64,000 nt of DNA from Pseudomonas sp. BMS12 (GTDB lineage Bacteria > Pseudomonadota > Gammaproteobacteria > Pseudomonadales > Pseudomonadaceae), in NCBI RefSeq assembly GCF_001592875.1, contig NZ_LSOF01000005.1, positions 432,793 through 496,792 on the forward strand, read 5' to 3'. The position numbers and the translations under genes were made by a program. Positions within the stretch are counted from its first letter, which is position 1; each line of letters begins with the position of its first letter. Under the pieces are notes generated by a model that did no database searches, was not told the origin of the DNA, and saw nothing but the letters and a program-made list of their open reading frames with translations. Below are positions 19,601 through 26,188 of the stretch, one piece after another.

Positions 19601-20465
19601 GGAGCCACAGGCCCAGGGCAATGTACTGCCCAACGACTTCGACATCGATCTCGATGCCTCCATCGACGAGGAATTACTGGTAACCGCCGTGCGTACCGGC
19701 GCAGAGGCCAGCACCGGCACCAGCGGCACACTGGGTACACGTCTGCAGGGCCAATATGGCTGGTTGGTACTCAATGCCGATGGCAGCTACCAGTACTTCA
19801 TCGACCTGACCAATCCGCAAGTGCTGGCCGCCGCAGGGCTCGGCCAGGTACTGCAGGATGTCTTCACCTACACCGTGGAAGACTTCTGGGGCGCCAGCGA
19901 CCAGGCTGAACTGGTGATAACACTGGATATCGCCGCCCCCTATGTCCCGCCGCCAGACAACGGGGGACTGGATGGGCATGGCGGCTGGCGCCCCTATCAA
20001 CACTTCGAGCAAACGCAGGAAGCACCGACTCTGGATTTCGAGCCAGCAATCTTCGTCACGCCTGTTGTACAGAGCAGCAACAAGCTCGAAGAAGTGTTCT
20101 CTTGGGAGTCCGATGGTAGCGACCTGCGCATGACGTTACCGATAGAGATGCAAAGCCCCTTCATGCAACGCCTGATGCCTGTCGTTCCCGGCCAGTTTGT
20201 GCAGCAGAGCATCAACGAAAGCCGCTTCGACAGCGAACTGGATCTGGCCTGGATCCTCGGTCGCCAGAGCCGCATCGAGCTGACCGCCGATGGTCTACTG
20301 AGTGACCCATCGCTGTTCACCAGCGATCCGGCGGACATGATCCATAATCAGCAGCAAGCGGGCGGTGAAGAGCCGCCAGCGCAGACCGCGCGCAGCTTCC
20401 AGCACCAGTTGCAGACCGCGGCCAAACGGCTGAGCCCTTTCAACCAGAGCACTCCGCGTAGCTAG
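10617..20465 (+). CDS. Giant LEPR-XLL/DUF4347/VCBS-repeat exported protein (adhesin-like)
   Basis: The product has 3282 residues and no Sec signal. Visible order: LEPRILFDG at residues 19-27 (LEPR-XLL motif of large exoproteins); DUF4347 at about 63-228, with SHG (His120) and YGCN (Cys163, the only Cys I found in the protein); about nine DUF11-like beta modules to about 1870; an SdrD-B-like module to about 2000; a cadherin-like module; seven VCBS repeats from about 2148 to 3108; and a C-terminal region of about 170 residues of unknown type. No RTX nonapeptide repeats are visible. AAGGGAGA lies six bases before the ATG. The next four genes encode TolC-, HlyD- and M50-type envelope proteins, so this is probably their cargo. 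Binding target unknown. Confidence 0.9.
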   Translation: MSGLSPRSMFRPQSHTLALEPRILFDGAAAVAVDQQHDTGDSADHAPATPVEAPAAAPAQPGARHLLVLDSRVENREQLIDQLPSGVQALVVELGQDGIAAIEQTLEALGQVDSIQILSHGGAGQFTLGATTISADNIAQLGGRLQQWSDNLSAGADIQLYGCNIGAGSAGQTLVAELARWTGADVAASDDDTGSLSAGGDWELEVQSGDIDQPIALAAEALSAYDGLLADASPTTSLPETTTQALLGDDFEFTVNFSNSSSQAGFGPFIDLFLPATGKDGAGAEIDDGITFVSASYLGQALTAHVITFDANGQATHPLAVDSSGNALVIDAASYGMQAGDQLVVLELPFASVINGQPTIGINVTAHLSNLADTSFSNGTPELTIRTRSGFQYGNDSLNNPAADPSLVEAGSQSLVVRPTIITFDQSVISPEGETATGPNFERTLQLNVTPADGQTLTNVVVTQPVPGDVIVTGITPGAGGTITSMTLYDGRTSSNPADIAAVLARNSDADLSNDFYISEFEITYATLSATTTTDVTFFVPDTDENGQPILDPVTGDDVTITFGGPSATGTWVPLDGRDLTPPATQIDFGGTGADTSFVAKSITLLKEATITTDNGTTGLTPGDVIRYDLNIAISDYFAFGKSFLEQGQFTIADALGDGQTLQGTPTLSVTFNGATQVITLITSSVVNSDGSTSLSFDIGQSLLDAFGDRGWLNGDLAFDSAQEGATTALISYTALVGQSYTPPAGNPHSEINEGDQVGNSATVTASILEDYINLTGSSESDDSSTVSSVPVGHIELILSDLNDGGAPAPGAELKPGDEVTFQLTYDLVTGDYENLKLTAYLPLPLFDVSGINWQFVAGTEANVGQWVLTAGNTNADSSISVSNGPGNSVVFDLGSYVKATDITNGSRIQIEFTMQVGDQPYADNREFDVLAQSSQTTTLDKTLLSSDSIAIIASIAEPVLSISHGVVSSSNGTVSGTTGTWNAPGTGGQPFTGNITDIASVNGDVIDIDGGDVLRLATAIENSGGGAAYDVSTSVTLPSGLAFVGGGLASANLQIYRGDGTELQLNVDYSVSGNTITFIDGAGAGALLPGRSGTGNDISGANLVVITYDVEVSDSIAASRTLQSSASLSHYASTEGGDNFIAGAPLSDTADQQVAAPEIDKGFAGGSLDDSDSSAEHTTGANLVIGESMLYDIVVTLPEGTTQTLRVDDLIPPGMRLDTSFNGGLGYEIITTAGGALSANFAGTLSGDSVGGISGTLGAEGVDARFTFTTASADADNDTGNNSFVIRVRLVVDNVTSNQDGVTRNNDAQLVYSDPDGDTANGSTATDRTVDSNGTPTITVREPTLTVSQQLLTAPPIGGFDLGSVIDFTITLTNSSSYDAFDISLLDNLPTQLDGLTLIGTLYNGGATNNGGVDFELVGGQLRTASGANIDIGAGDSIVLTVRGTVNATANLAPDFTNTATAQWTSLDGSAGGTADPSGERTGVDGPLNGGALNDYQHSANLVIPAATGFRISRVGGLDDTAAAVPTSGSSETVSIGEIVRYRVVANVPEGGRVGYQIQITLDDGLEFIPANLNNILIGLISNTSLTSSLGGALVSSGDPAITGDQDTPQSGPIAADLSDPLTAVLNAALVSVSADGRTVTFSLGNLTNNDFNDGNLEGLALEFNVRVSNQASNQAGDELAVTARDYVNNGATQISSSATLYERIVEPGFSGMDKTVTAFDPNPTGNTGDATVQIDFTQSGTLPAYDVVLTDAFPSGSAYNLISITVGATTYLPGDLPADGINFSEAGGLTVNFDQLDIGTQVQVIYEVTVPNDALVASADALATLRWSSLPEDFTDWGDSTVGTDGTTTGERDGSGGVNDYILSAGAGLGIIAGTLWDDTSTAAGARDDTSPDPDPVPATPAYELGLNGQQIDLIWAGVDGLFGTGDDSTFSTTTDSNGRFTFGVLPSGLYQIDAPTSITGLGGFGDLRIRIDSDQNDLGQVVLNLGEGVMREANSGYVENNDAPVNSLPGGPLNGLEDTLLAIGGVSISDIDAEHNPVVSDRLVQVTLSVLHGTLSFTGATTNVGVTGAGTATVVLLGRVGDINGALASLSYLGNANYNGNDTLTVLTNDRGNYGDVDGDGIPGEVSDDALTDQDSVTIVLSPINDAPVANDDTALATEAGGLNNATAGIDPRGTVLDNDTDVDIATNGDVLSVVSVTALKGAGNGDDVTQALVDDGTEYEIVGLYGTLKINATGRYEYVVDNDNALVQALRTSGQTLSESFSYTITDSGVPAPTANSTATLTVTIRGANDTPVGVDDAGTAIEAGGVANSSGGQDATGNVLPNDTDVDTTINGETKRVSGIRSIVEGTAGPTVPVSTGTTSANGTSVAGLYGTLRIGADGSYRYVIDNANATVQALADGDTLTEEFSYTVTDAGGLSALAALTITIEGNQDNPVANNDSNTAQAGSVELGIAEELASGNVITGTITSALPGTGAADTDVDSIDNPTSTELLVNGARQGSEAAGGSFTALGGATVITGLYGSLTINPDGSYSYDVDSSNATVRALAPGATINELFTYRIVDTAGLTDQAQLTITIRGVNDAPVVVDDTAQAVEAGGVNNQTPGVNPTGNVLSNDSDPDGDSLSVSAITGGTVGQALVGTYGTLTLNANGSYTYVVNNALPAVQALRVNTDQLSESFTYTVSDGQGGTSPAQLLVVISGKNDAPVAANDSITAQEAGGTANGTPGIDPDSIGNPGSFANLLANDTDVDAGDSKTINGIRTGSEAAGGSFTSVSGSQVIQGQYGTLTIYADGNYSYAVNNNLPAVEQLRQGQSLSETFTYRMRDTAGLTDTAQLNVVIQGAWDAPVAYDNLAYAVATTPAAAGLDGSGNVLTDSRFFPADSDIDQGDVLVVSGIRTGSEAGSGTAGTLGVALSGANNYGELTINADGSYTFVVNSLHPDILALGPTSFVTETFTYQITDLGGLTDVAQLTVYIRGQDIAPVAVDDSNLASDQTPEPQAQGNVLPNDFDIDLDASIDEELLVTAVRTGAEASTGTSGTLGTRLQGQYGWLVLNADGSYQYFIDLTNPQVLAAAGLGQVLQDVFTYTVEDFWGASDQAELVITLDIAAPYVPPPDNGGLDGHGGWRPYQHFEQTQEAPTLDFEPAIFVTPVVQSSNKLEEVFSWESDGSDLRMTLPIEMQSPFMQRLMPVVPGQFVQQSINESRFDSELDLAWILGRQSRIELTADGLLSDPSLFTSDPADMIHNQQQAGGEEPPAQTARSFQHQLQTAAKRLSPFNQSTPRS
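17058..19940 (+). repeat. Seven tandem VCBS-repeat coding units
   Basis: Within the giant gene, units start near 17058, 17491, 17914, 18358, 18721, 19141 and 19549, each opening with a form of NDAPVAxDD and containing 'YGTLTIxxxGSYxYxVxN'. Unit lengths run from about 363 to 444 bases. The units are diverged at DNA level, which suggests an old expansion rather than recent slippage. Confidence 0.85.
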
Positions 20466-20483
20466 TATGAATAAGGATTCTTC

Positions 20484-22016
20484 ATGCCCAGCCACACACC
20501 GAAAGCCCTGAGTCTTGTCGTAGCTACCAGCCTGTTTCTCGGTGCCTGCTCGGCCATCAACCCCAGGCCGTACACCGAGGAGGAAAAGAGCGAGCGCATT
20601 CTGGATGATCGCGCCCAGATGTATGGTCAGCAGGAGCCGGTCAAGGCACCGATAACCTTCTACGAAGCCGCAGCCCGGGCCCTCAAGTACAACCTCGACT
20701 ATCGCCTCAAGCTGATGGAAAGTGCGCTGGCGGCGGACCTGCGCGATGTGTCCAGCCACGAGATGTTGCCGCGCCTGGTGGCTTCGGCCGGCTACTCCGG
20801 ACGCAACAACGACTCCGGCGGTACCTCCATCGGCATTCAAGATGGTCAGGAAAGCCTGCGCGCCTCGACCTCCCAGGAACGCTACCGTGACCTGGCAGGG
20901 CTTGGCGCCAGCTGGAGCCTGCTGGACTTCGGCATGGCCTACTACCGCACCCAGCAGAAGACCGACCAGATCCTCATGGCCGAGGAACGCCGGCGCAAGG
21001 TGGCCCAGAACGTCCTGCAGGATGTGCGCAATTCCTACTGGCGTGCGCTCGGCGCCCAACGCCTGCTGCCCGAGGTCAACCGCCTGCTGGCCCGCACCGA
21101 ACAGGCTCTGGAGTCGGCACGCCAGGCTGAGATCAAGGGTCTGCTGCCGCGCCAGGAAATCCTCGCCTACCAACGCGCCCTGCTCGACTCGATTTCTCTG
21201 CTGACGGTGCGCCGCCAGGACCTGGAATTTGCCCAGGCCGAACTGGCCGCGCTGATGTCCCTGCCGCCTGGCACCCGTCTGGTACTGGCCGAAGAGACAG
21301 AGCCGGCCATGCAGCAACTGACCATCGATGGCGATCGTCTGGAGCAACTGGCCCTGAAAAACCGCCCCGAGATCATGGAGGAGTGGTATCGCAAGCGGGT
21401 CAACGAGAACGACCTGAAGATCGCCAAGGCCCAGCTGTGGCCCAACGTCAGCCTCAACTGGGGCTACCAGTACGACTCCAACAAATACCTGTACAACAAT
21501 CACTGGTCCGAGACCGGCGTACAGGTGTCCCTCAACCTGCTGCGCCTGATGCAGCTGCCGGCCCTGCTCGACGCCGAAGGCACCCAGGGCGGTACCGACG
21601 ACACCCGCCGCGTAGCGCTGTCCATGGCCATCCTCACCCAGGTACGGGTGGGTGCCTTGCGCTACCAGCTGGCGCTGCAGGAAGTCGAGTTCGCCGAAAA
21701 AGGCCTGCATGTCGACGAAGGCCTGCTCGACTATGCGCGCGCAGCCCGTAGCAGCTCGGTCGGTTCGGAGCTGGAGGTGATTCGCGCCGAAGGTCGCTAC
21801 CTGCTGTCGCGCTATCAACGCGAAGCTGCGTACTCCAGCGCCCAGGCGGCCTGGGGTCGCCTGTACAACTCGATAGGCCTGGATGTGCTGCCGGAATCCA
21901 TCGACAAGCACGATATCCAGACCCTGGCCCAGGAAATCCAGCACACGCTGGAGGCCCAGCAAGCGCAGAACCTGTTCACCGCGACACAAGGAAGTGCCGA
22001 TGCTGCGCAGCCGTAA
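20484..22016 (+). CDS. TolC/OEP-family outer-membrane efflux lipoprotein
   Basis: The 510-residue product has a lipoprotein signal ending FLGAC (Cys22) and two long helical OEP repeats, for example 'NVLQDVRNSYWRALGAQRLL' and the later 'RYQREAAYSSAQAAWGRLYN' region. Such proteins form trimeric outer-membrane channels joined to a periplasmic tunnel. AAGGA precedes the ATG and the gene starts 18 bases after the giant gene stops. Its last 17 bases overlap the adaptor gene start. Being lipidated is usual for the OprM-type branch. It should be the exit duct of this operon's machine. Confidence 0.9.
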   Translation: MPSHTPKALSLVVATSLFLGACSAINPRPYTEEEKSERILDDRAQMYGQQEPVKAPITFYEAAARALKYNLDYRLKLMESALAADLRDVSSHEMLPRLVASAGYSGRNNDSGGTSIGIQDGQESLRASTSQERYRDLAGLGASWSLLDFGMAYYRTQQKTDQILMAEERRRKVAQNVLQDVRNSYWRALGAQRLLPEVNRLLARTEQALESARQAEIKGLLPRQEILAYQRALLDSISLLTVRRQDLEFAQAELAALMSLPPGTRLVLAEETEPAMQQLTIDGDRLEQLALKNRPEIMEEWYRKRVNENDLKIAKAQLWPNVSLNWGYQYDSNKYLYNNHWSETGVQVSLNLLRLMQLPALLDAEGTQGGTDDTRRVALSMAILTQVRVGALRYQLALQEVEFAEKGLHVDEGLLDYARAARSSSVGSELEVIRAEGRYLLSRYQREAAYSSAQAAWGRLYNSIGLDVLPESIDKHDIQTLAQEIQHTLEAQQAQNLFTATQGSADAAQP

Positions 22017-22755
22017 GCTTTGCCTGTTGCCCATGCTTCTGTTCGTCTCCCACTCCGCCTTCGCCGTTGAGGCCGGTGCCGTCTTCGCCGACCCTTCGGC
22101 GATTCGCGTGCTACTGGCCGCCGAGACCGAAACCACCCTGTCCAGTCAAATGACCGGCACCCTGGGTGAGTTACAGACCAGCCTCGGACAACGCGTGAAG
22201 AAAGGCGCGGTACTGGCCCAGTTCGATTGCCGCGAGGGGCAGGCGCGCGCCAAGGCGGCCAACGCCGAGCTGGCCATGGCCAAGCAGAACCTGCAGGCCA
22301 AGCGCCATCTGCGCAATCTGGAGGCCGTGGGCGATCTGGAAGTGGCCATGGCTGCCACCGAGGTGGAAAAGGCCGATGCCGCACGCAGCATGGCGCAGAC
22401 CCAGAGCAGCTACTGCAAGGTTGTCGCGCCCTTCGCCGGGCGCATCGCCAAGGTGCATGCGCGTTCCTACCAGACCGTCAGCGCCGGCAGCCCACTCTTC
22501 GATCTGCTCAGCGATGGCGCGCTCAAGGTCCGCATGAACGTGCCCTCACGCATGCTCAGCAGCCTGCAACCCGGCACGCCGGTGCAGGTCAGCATCGCCG
22601 AAACCGGCAAGACCTACGCGGCCAAGGTCAGCGCGATCAACTCGCGGGTCGATGCCGTGGCCCAGACCATCGAGCTAGAGGCGACTCTCGACGCCGCCCA
22701 CCCCGAACTGGTGGCCGGCATGAGCGGCGTGGCGCAATTCGCGGAAAATCCATGA
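22000..22755 (+). CDS. Periplasmic adaptor protein, HlyD/RND-MFP type
   Basis: The 251-residue product begins with a signal sequence (cleavage likely after SAFA, residue about 22) and holds a lipoyl-like half motif, a short helical hairpin and a beta-barrel, as in membrane fusion proteins; it is shorter than usual RND adaptors. The start at 22000 has AAGGAA seven bases before it and overlaps the tolC-like gene by 17 bases. Its stop overlaps the next start (ATGA). It has no transmembrane anchor beyond the signal, so it should be periplasmic. Confidence 0.87.
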   Translation: MLRSRKLCLLPMLLFVSHSAFAVEAGAVFADPSAIRVLLAAETETTLSSQMTGTLGELQTSLGQRVKKGAVLAQFDCREGQARAKAANAELAMAKQNLQAKRHLRNLEAVGDLEVAMAATEVEKADAARSMAQTQSSYCKVVAPFAGRIAKVHARSYQTVSAGSPLFDLLSDGALKVRMNVPSRMLSSLQPGTPVQVSIAETGKTYAAKVSAINSRVDAVAQTIELEATLDAAHPELVAGMSGVAQFAENP

Positions 22756-24092
22756 GCGAACGCCTGCCGCACCCGCAGCTGCTGCTCAGCCTGGCCAGCC
22801 TGCGCGACCGCGCGCTGTCTTGCGACACCCTCAACGCCCTGGCCTTCAGCATGGCCAACGACCTGCATCCACTGCTGCACTTTCACCAGGCCCTGGTGCT
22901 GGCCCAGCATGACGACAGCCTGGAGCTCCTGTGCATCTCCGGTCTGGCCCGGCCTACCGAAGACTCGCCCTACCTGATCTGGCTACGCAACGCCGGGCGC
23001 TGGTTGAGTGCCCAGACCAAGGGCACACAACCACAGTGGTTGGCACGCGACGCCGTCGAGCCGACCAGCGAAGTTGCCGCAGGCTGGCAGGAGTGGTGGC
23101 CCAGCGGCGTCTGGTGTGTGCCGCTACACGACCGCCAGGGTAAACGTCTCGGCCTGCTGCTCTACCTGCTCGACACCGAACCTCAGGCGCCCCTACCGGA
23201 GCTGCTCGGCGGCCTGTTTCGCACCTGGGAGTACTGCTGGGCTGCGCTGACCCAGAAGCGCCAGCTGCTGGGCTGGCGGCCAACGCGCCGGCAACTGCTG
23301 ATCGTGCTCGGCCTGGCCGCCCTGCTGCTGTTGGTGCCCGTACGCCAGAGCGTGCTGGCTCCGGCCGAAGTGGTGTCGCGCCAGGCGCAGATCATCAGCT
23401 CGCCCATCGACGGCGTGGTCGCCGACATTCACGTGCGCCCCAATCAGGAGGTGCAGACCGGCACGCTGCTGCTGTCGCTGGACGAAACCACCCTGCGCAA
23501 CCGAGCCGAAGTGCTGGGCAAGGAAGTGGCGGTTGCCGACGCCGAACTGATCGCCGCCAGCCAGCGCGCCTTCGACAACCTGCAAAGCAAGGCCGAGCTG
23601 ACCCTGCTCAACGGCCGCGCGCAGCAGCGCAGAGCTGAACTGGCCGCGGTCGAGGCACAGCTGGAGCGCACCCAGGTTCATGCGCCACGCAGCGGAGTAG
23701 CGGTATTCAGCGACCCCAACGACTGGCTGGGCAAGCCGGTATCCACCGGCGAACGCATCATGCAGCTGGCCGACCCCGGCCAGCCGGCCATGCGCATCCA
23801 GCTGCCGGTGGCCGACGCCATTGCCCTGGAGCCCGGCGCCGAGGTCACCCTGTTTCTCACCGCCTATCCCTTGTCGCCGCTCCAGGGACAAGTGCTGGAG
23901 ACCAGCTACCAGGCCCGTCCCGGCGAAGACGGCGTCGCCTCCTATCGCCTGCTGGCCAGCATCGAGGGCCAGCCCGAGCACGCCCGCCTGGGGCTGCATG
24001 GCACCGCCAAGCTGTATGGCGACCGGGTACTGCTCGGCTACTACCTGCTGCGCCGTCCCCTGGCAGCCCTGCGTGCCTGGAGTGGCTGGTGA
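22752..24092 (+). CDS. GAF-like domain/HlyD adaptor fusion, inner membrane
   Basis: The 446-residue product has a cytoplasmic N-terminal region of about 170 residues with a GAF-like pattern, one transmembrane helix (LLIVLGLAALLLLVPV, about residues 180-195), and a periplasmic HlyD part with two lipoyl halves (SSPIDGVVADIHVRPNQEV and 'VHAPRSGVAVF') around a helical hairpin. It is 4-base overlapped with the gene before and linked to the next by TGATG. A sensory domain fused to an adaptor suggests cytoplasmic gating of export; that is inference. The GAF assignment is by overall look, not by conserved ligand residues. Confidence 0.8.
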   Translation: MSERLPHPQLLLSLASLRDRALSCDTLNALAFSMANDLHPLLHFHQALVLAQHDDSLELLCISGLARPTEDSPYLIWLRNAGRWLSAQTKGTQPQWLARDAVEPTSEVAAGWQEWWPSGVWCVPLHDRQGKRLGLLLYLLDTEPQAPLPELLGGLFRTWEYCWAALTQKRQLLGWRPTRRQLLIVLGLAALLLLVPVRQSVLAPAEVVSRQAQIISSPIDGVVADIHVRPNQEVQTGTLLLSLDETTLRNRAEVLGKEVAVADAELIAASQRAFDNLQSKAELTLLNGRAQQRRAELAAVEAQLERTQVHAPRSGVAVFSDPNDWLGKPVSTGERIMQLADPGQPAMRIQLPVADAIALEPGAEVTLFLTAYPLSPLQGQVLETSYQARPGEDGVASYRLLASIEGQPEHARLGLHGTAKLYGDRVLLGYYLLRRPLAALRAWSGW

Positions 24093-26188
24093 TGCTCGAG
24101 CCCGCCGACCTGCCGACCCCGCCGCTGCGCGAAGACCTGCGCCTGAGCGAGGCGCTGCCCGGCAATGATGGCGAGCCCTGCTGGATGATTCACGACACCG
24201 TGGTCAATCGCTTCTATCGCATCGGCTGGCTGGAATTCGAATGCCTGTTGCGCTGGGAGCGCACACCCCGGCAGATCTGCAGCCAGATCAGCGAACAGAC
24301 CCCACTCAAGCCCGAAGTCGAGCAGGTGCTGGGGCTGCGCCGCTTTCTCGAACAACATCAGTTGCTGCGCCCGGACGCCGATGCCCTGAAACGCCTGCGC
24401 GAGCAGAGTGAAGGCAAGCAGTGGCTGACCTGGAAATGGTGGCTGCACCACTATCTGTTCTTCCGTATTCCCCTGCTGCACCCGCAAACCCGCCTGCAGC
24501 GGCTGGCCAGCAGCCTGGACTGGCTGTTCCGTCCGATTACCGCCTGGCTGGTGTTTCTGCTCAGCCTGCTCGGCGTGGTCATGGTGCTGCAACAGTGGGA
24601 CAGCTTCACCCACGCGGTAGTGGAATCCTTCTCTGCCGAAGGGCTGGTCAGCTTCGCCCTGGCCCTGTGCCTGGCCAAGACGCTGCACGAGCTGGGCCAC
24701 GCCCTGGTGGCCACGCGCCTGGGACTGCGGGTGGCCCATATGGGCGTGGCTTTCGTGGTGCTCTGGCCCATGCTCTACACCGACACCGGCGAGAGCTGGA
24801 AGCTACGCAGCTCGCGCCAGCGCCTGGCCATTGCCGCCGCCGGCATCCTCACCGAGCTGTCGCTGGCCGGCCTGGCCACCCTCGGCTGGGCGCTGAGCGA
24901 GCCGGGCATGCTGCGCAACGCCCTGCTCTACCTGGCGACCACCAGCTGGATACTGTCACTGGCGTTGAATGCCAGTCCGTTCATGCGCTTCGACGGCTAC
25001 TTCATCCTGTCCGACCTGCTGGATTTCCCCAACCTGCACGAGCGCTCTTCCGCGTTGGCCCGCGCCACCCTGCGTCGCACTCTGCTGGGCCTCGACGAGC
25101 CCTGGCCGGAGCGCTTCCCCGCCGGTAAACGACGCCTGCTGGTGACCTTCGCCATCATCACCTGGCTGTATCGCCTGGTGCTGTTCCTCGGCATCGCCGT
25201 GGCGGTGTACCTGCTGTTCTTCAAGCTGCTCGGGATCTTCCTGTTCGCGGTGGAAATCGCCTGGTTCGTGGTCATGCCGATGTGGCGCGAGGTGAAGCAC
25301 TGGTGGGGCGCGCGGGCGCAGATCCCCGGCGCACGCAAGCGTGGGCTGTGGCTGGCCCTGAGCCTCTGCCTGCTGCTGCTCGCCATTCCCTGGCGCAGCC
25401 AGGTGCACGGCTACGGCGTGGCGCGCAGCGAGCAGCAGCTGCGCCTGTTCACCCCCTACCCGGCCTTGCTACAGCAGGTCCACGAAGCCGGCCCGGTCGA
25501 GCGTGGCGCGACCCTGGCGGTGCTGGACGAGCCCGATATCGCTGCCCGCCTGCGTGGCAACGAAGCCAGCATCCGCAGCTACCAGGCGCGCCTGCGAGGC
25601 CTGCTGGCCGACCCCACAGGCCTGGCCCAGCAGAGCTCGACCCTGCAACGCCTGGACGTGGAACTGGGGCAAGTGCATGCCGCTCGCTCGGAGATCGCCC
25701 GCCTCACCCTCAAGGCGCCCTTCGTCGGGCAATGGCAGGACGTCAACCCGCAGTGGCAGGCGGGGCAATGGGTCGGCCCCCGGGAGATGCTGGGCGTGCT
25801 GATCGACCCCGAGCATTGGCAGGTCGACGCCTATATCGCTCAGGATCAGGTACATCGCCTGCAGAACGGCGGCCGGGTGCGCTTCTACCCGCAGGGCCAA
25901 CCGGCGCCGATCGACGGCAAGGTACTGGCCATCGGCAGCACGCGAGTCAACCACCTGAGCCATCCCATGCTCAGCGCGCGCCAGGGCGGCCCCGTCACCA
26001 CCGGCAGCGAAGATGAAGGGTTGGCGCCCAGCGAATCGCTGTTCCACGTCTTGATCCAACTGGACAGCCCGCCCCCCAGTCTGCGCGAGACCCTCGGCCA
26101 GGTGCAGATCGAGGGCAGCCGCCGCAGCCTGCTGGGTGAAGGCCTGACCTACAGCCTGGCCGTACTGCTGCGCGAGAGTGGCTTCTAG
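24092..26188 (+). CDS. PqqD-like/M50 metalloprotease/HlyD-like fusion protein
   Basis: The 698-residue product has a PqqD-like winged region (about 1-100), a multi-span membrane part with the site-2-protease motif HELGH (His199, Glu200, His203) and NASPFMRFDG supplying Asp301 as third zinc ligand, then a periplasmic HlyD-like part from about 440. Such proteins resemble the peptide zinc metalloprotease group found near exported peptides and proteins. The start may be ATG 24092 (TGATG overlap with the previous stop) or GTG 24089. It ends the operon; its stop overlaps that of the converging fpvF gene. It is the only multi-span component here and could process or recruit the giant protein. Confidence 0.85.
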   Translation: MLEPADLPTPPLREDLRLSEALPGNDGEPCWMIHDTVVNRFYRIGWLEFECLLRWERTPRQICSQISEQTPLKPEVEQVLGLRRFLEQHQLLRPDADALKRLREQSEGKQWLTWKWWLHHYLFFRIPLLHPQTRLQRLASSLDWLFRPITAWLVFLLSLLGVVMVLQQWDSFTHAVVESFSAEGLVSFALALCLAKTLHELGHALVATRLGLRVAHMGVAFVVLWPMLYTDTGESWKLRSSRQRLAIAAAGILTELSLAGLATLGWALSEPGMLRNALLYLATTSWILSLALNASPFMRFDGYFILSDLLDFPNLHERSSALARATLRRTLLGLDEPWPERFPAGKRRLLVTFAIITWLYRLVLFLGIAVAVYLLFFKLLGIFLFAVEIAWFVVMPMWREVKHWWGARAQIPGARKRGLWLALSLCLLLLAIPWRSQVHGYGVARSEQQLRLFTPYPALLQQVHEAGPVERGATLAVLDEPDIAARLRGNEASIRSYQARLRGLLADPTGLAQQSSTLQRLDVELGQVHAARSEIARLTLKAPFVGQWQDVNPQWQAGQWVGPREMLGVLIDPEHWQVDAYIAQDQVHRLQNGGRVRFYPQGQPAPIDGKVLAIGSTRVNHLSHPMLSARQGGPVTTGSEDEGLAPSESLFHVLIQLDSPPPSLRETLGQVQIEGSRRSLLGEGLTYSLAVLLRESGF

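Noticed and set aside
17058..19940. Repeated DNA that could be taken for a repeat array
   Set aside because: Units are about 360-440 bases, diverged and keep frame; they are protein VCBS repeats, not CRISPR.
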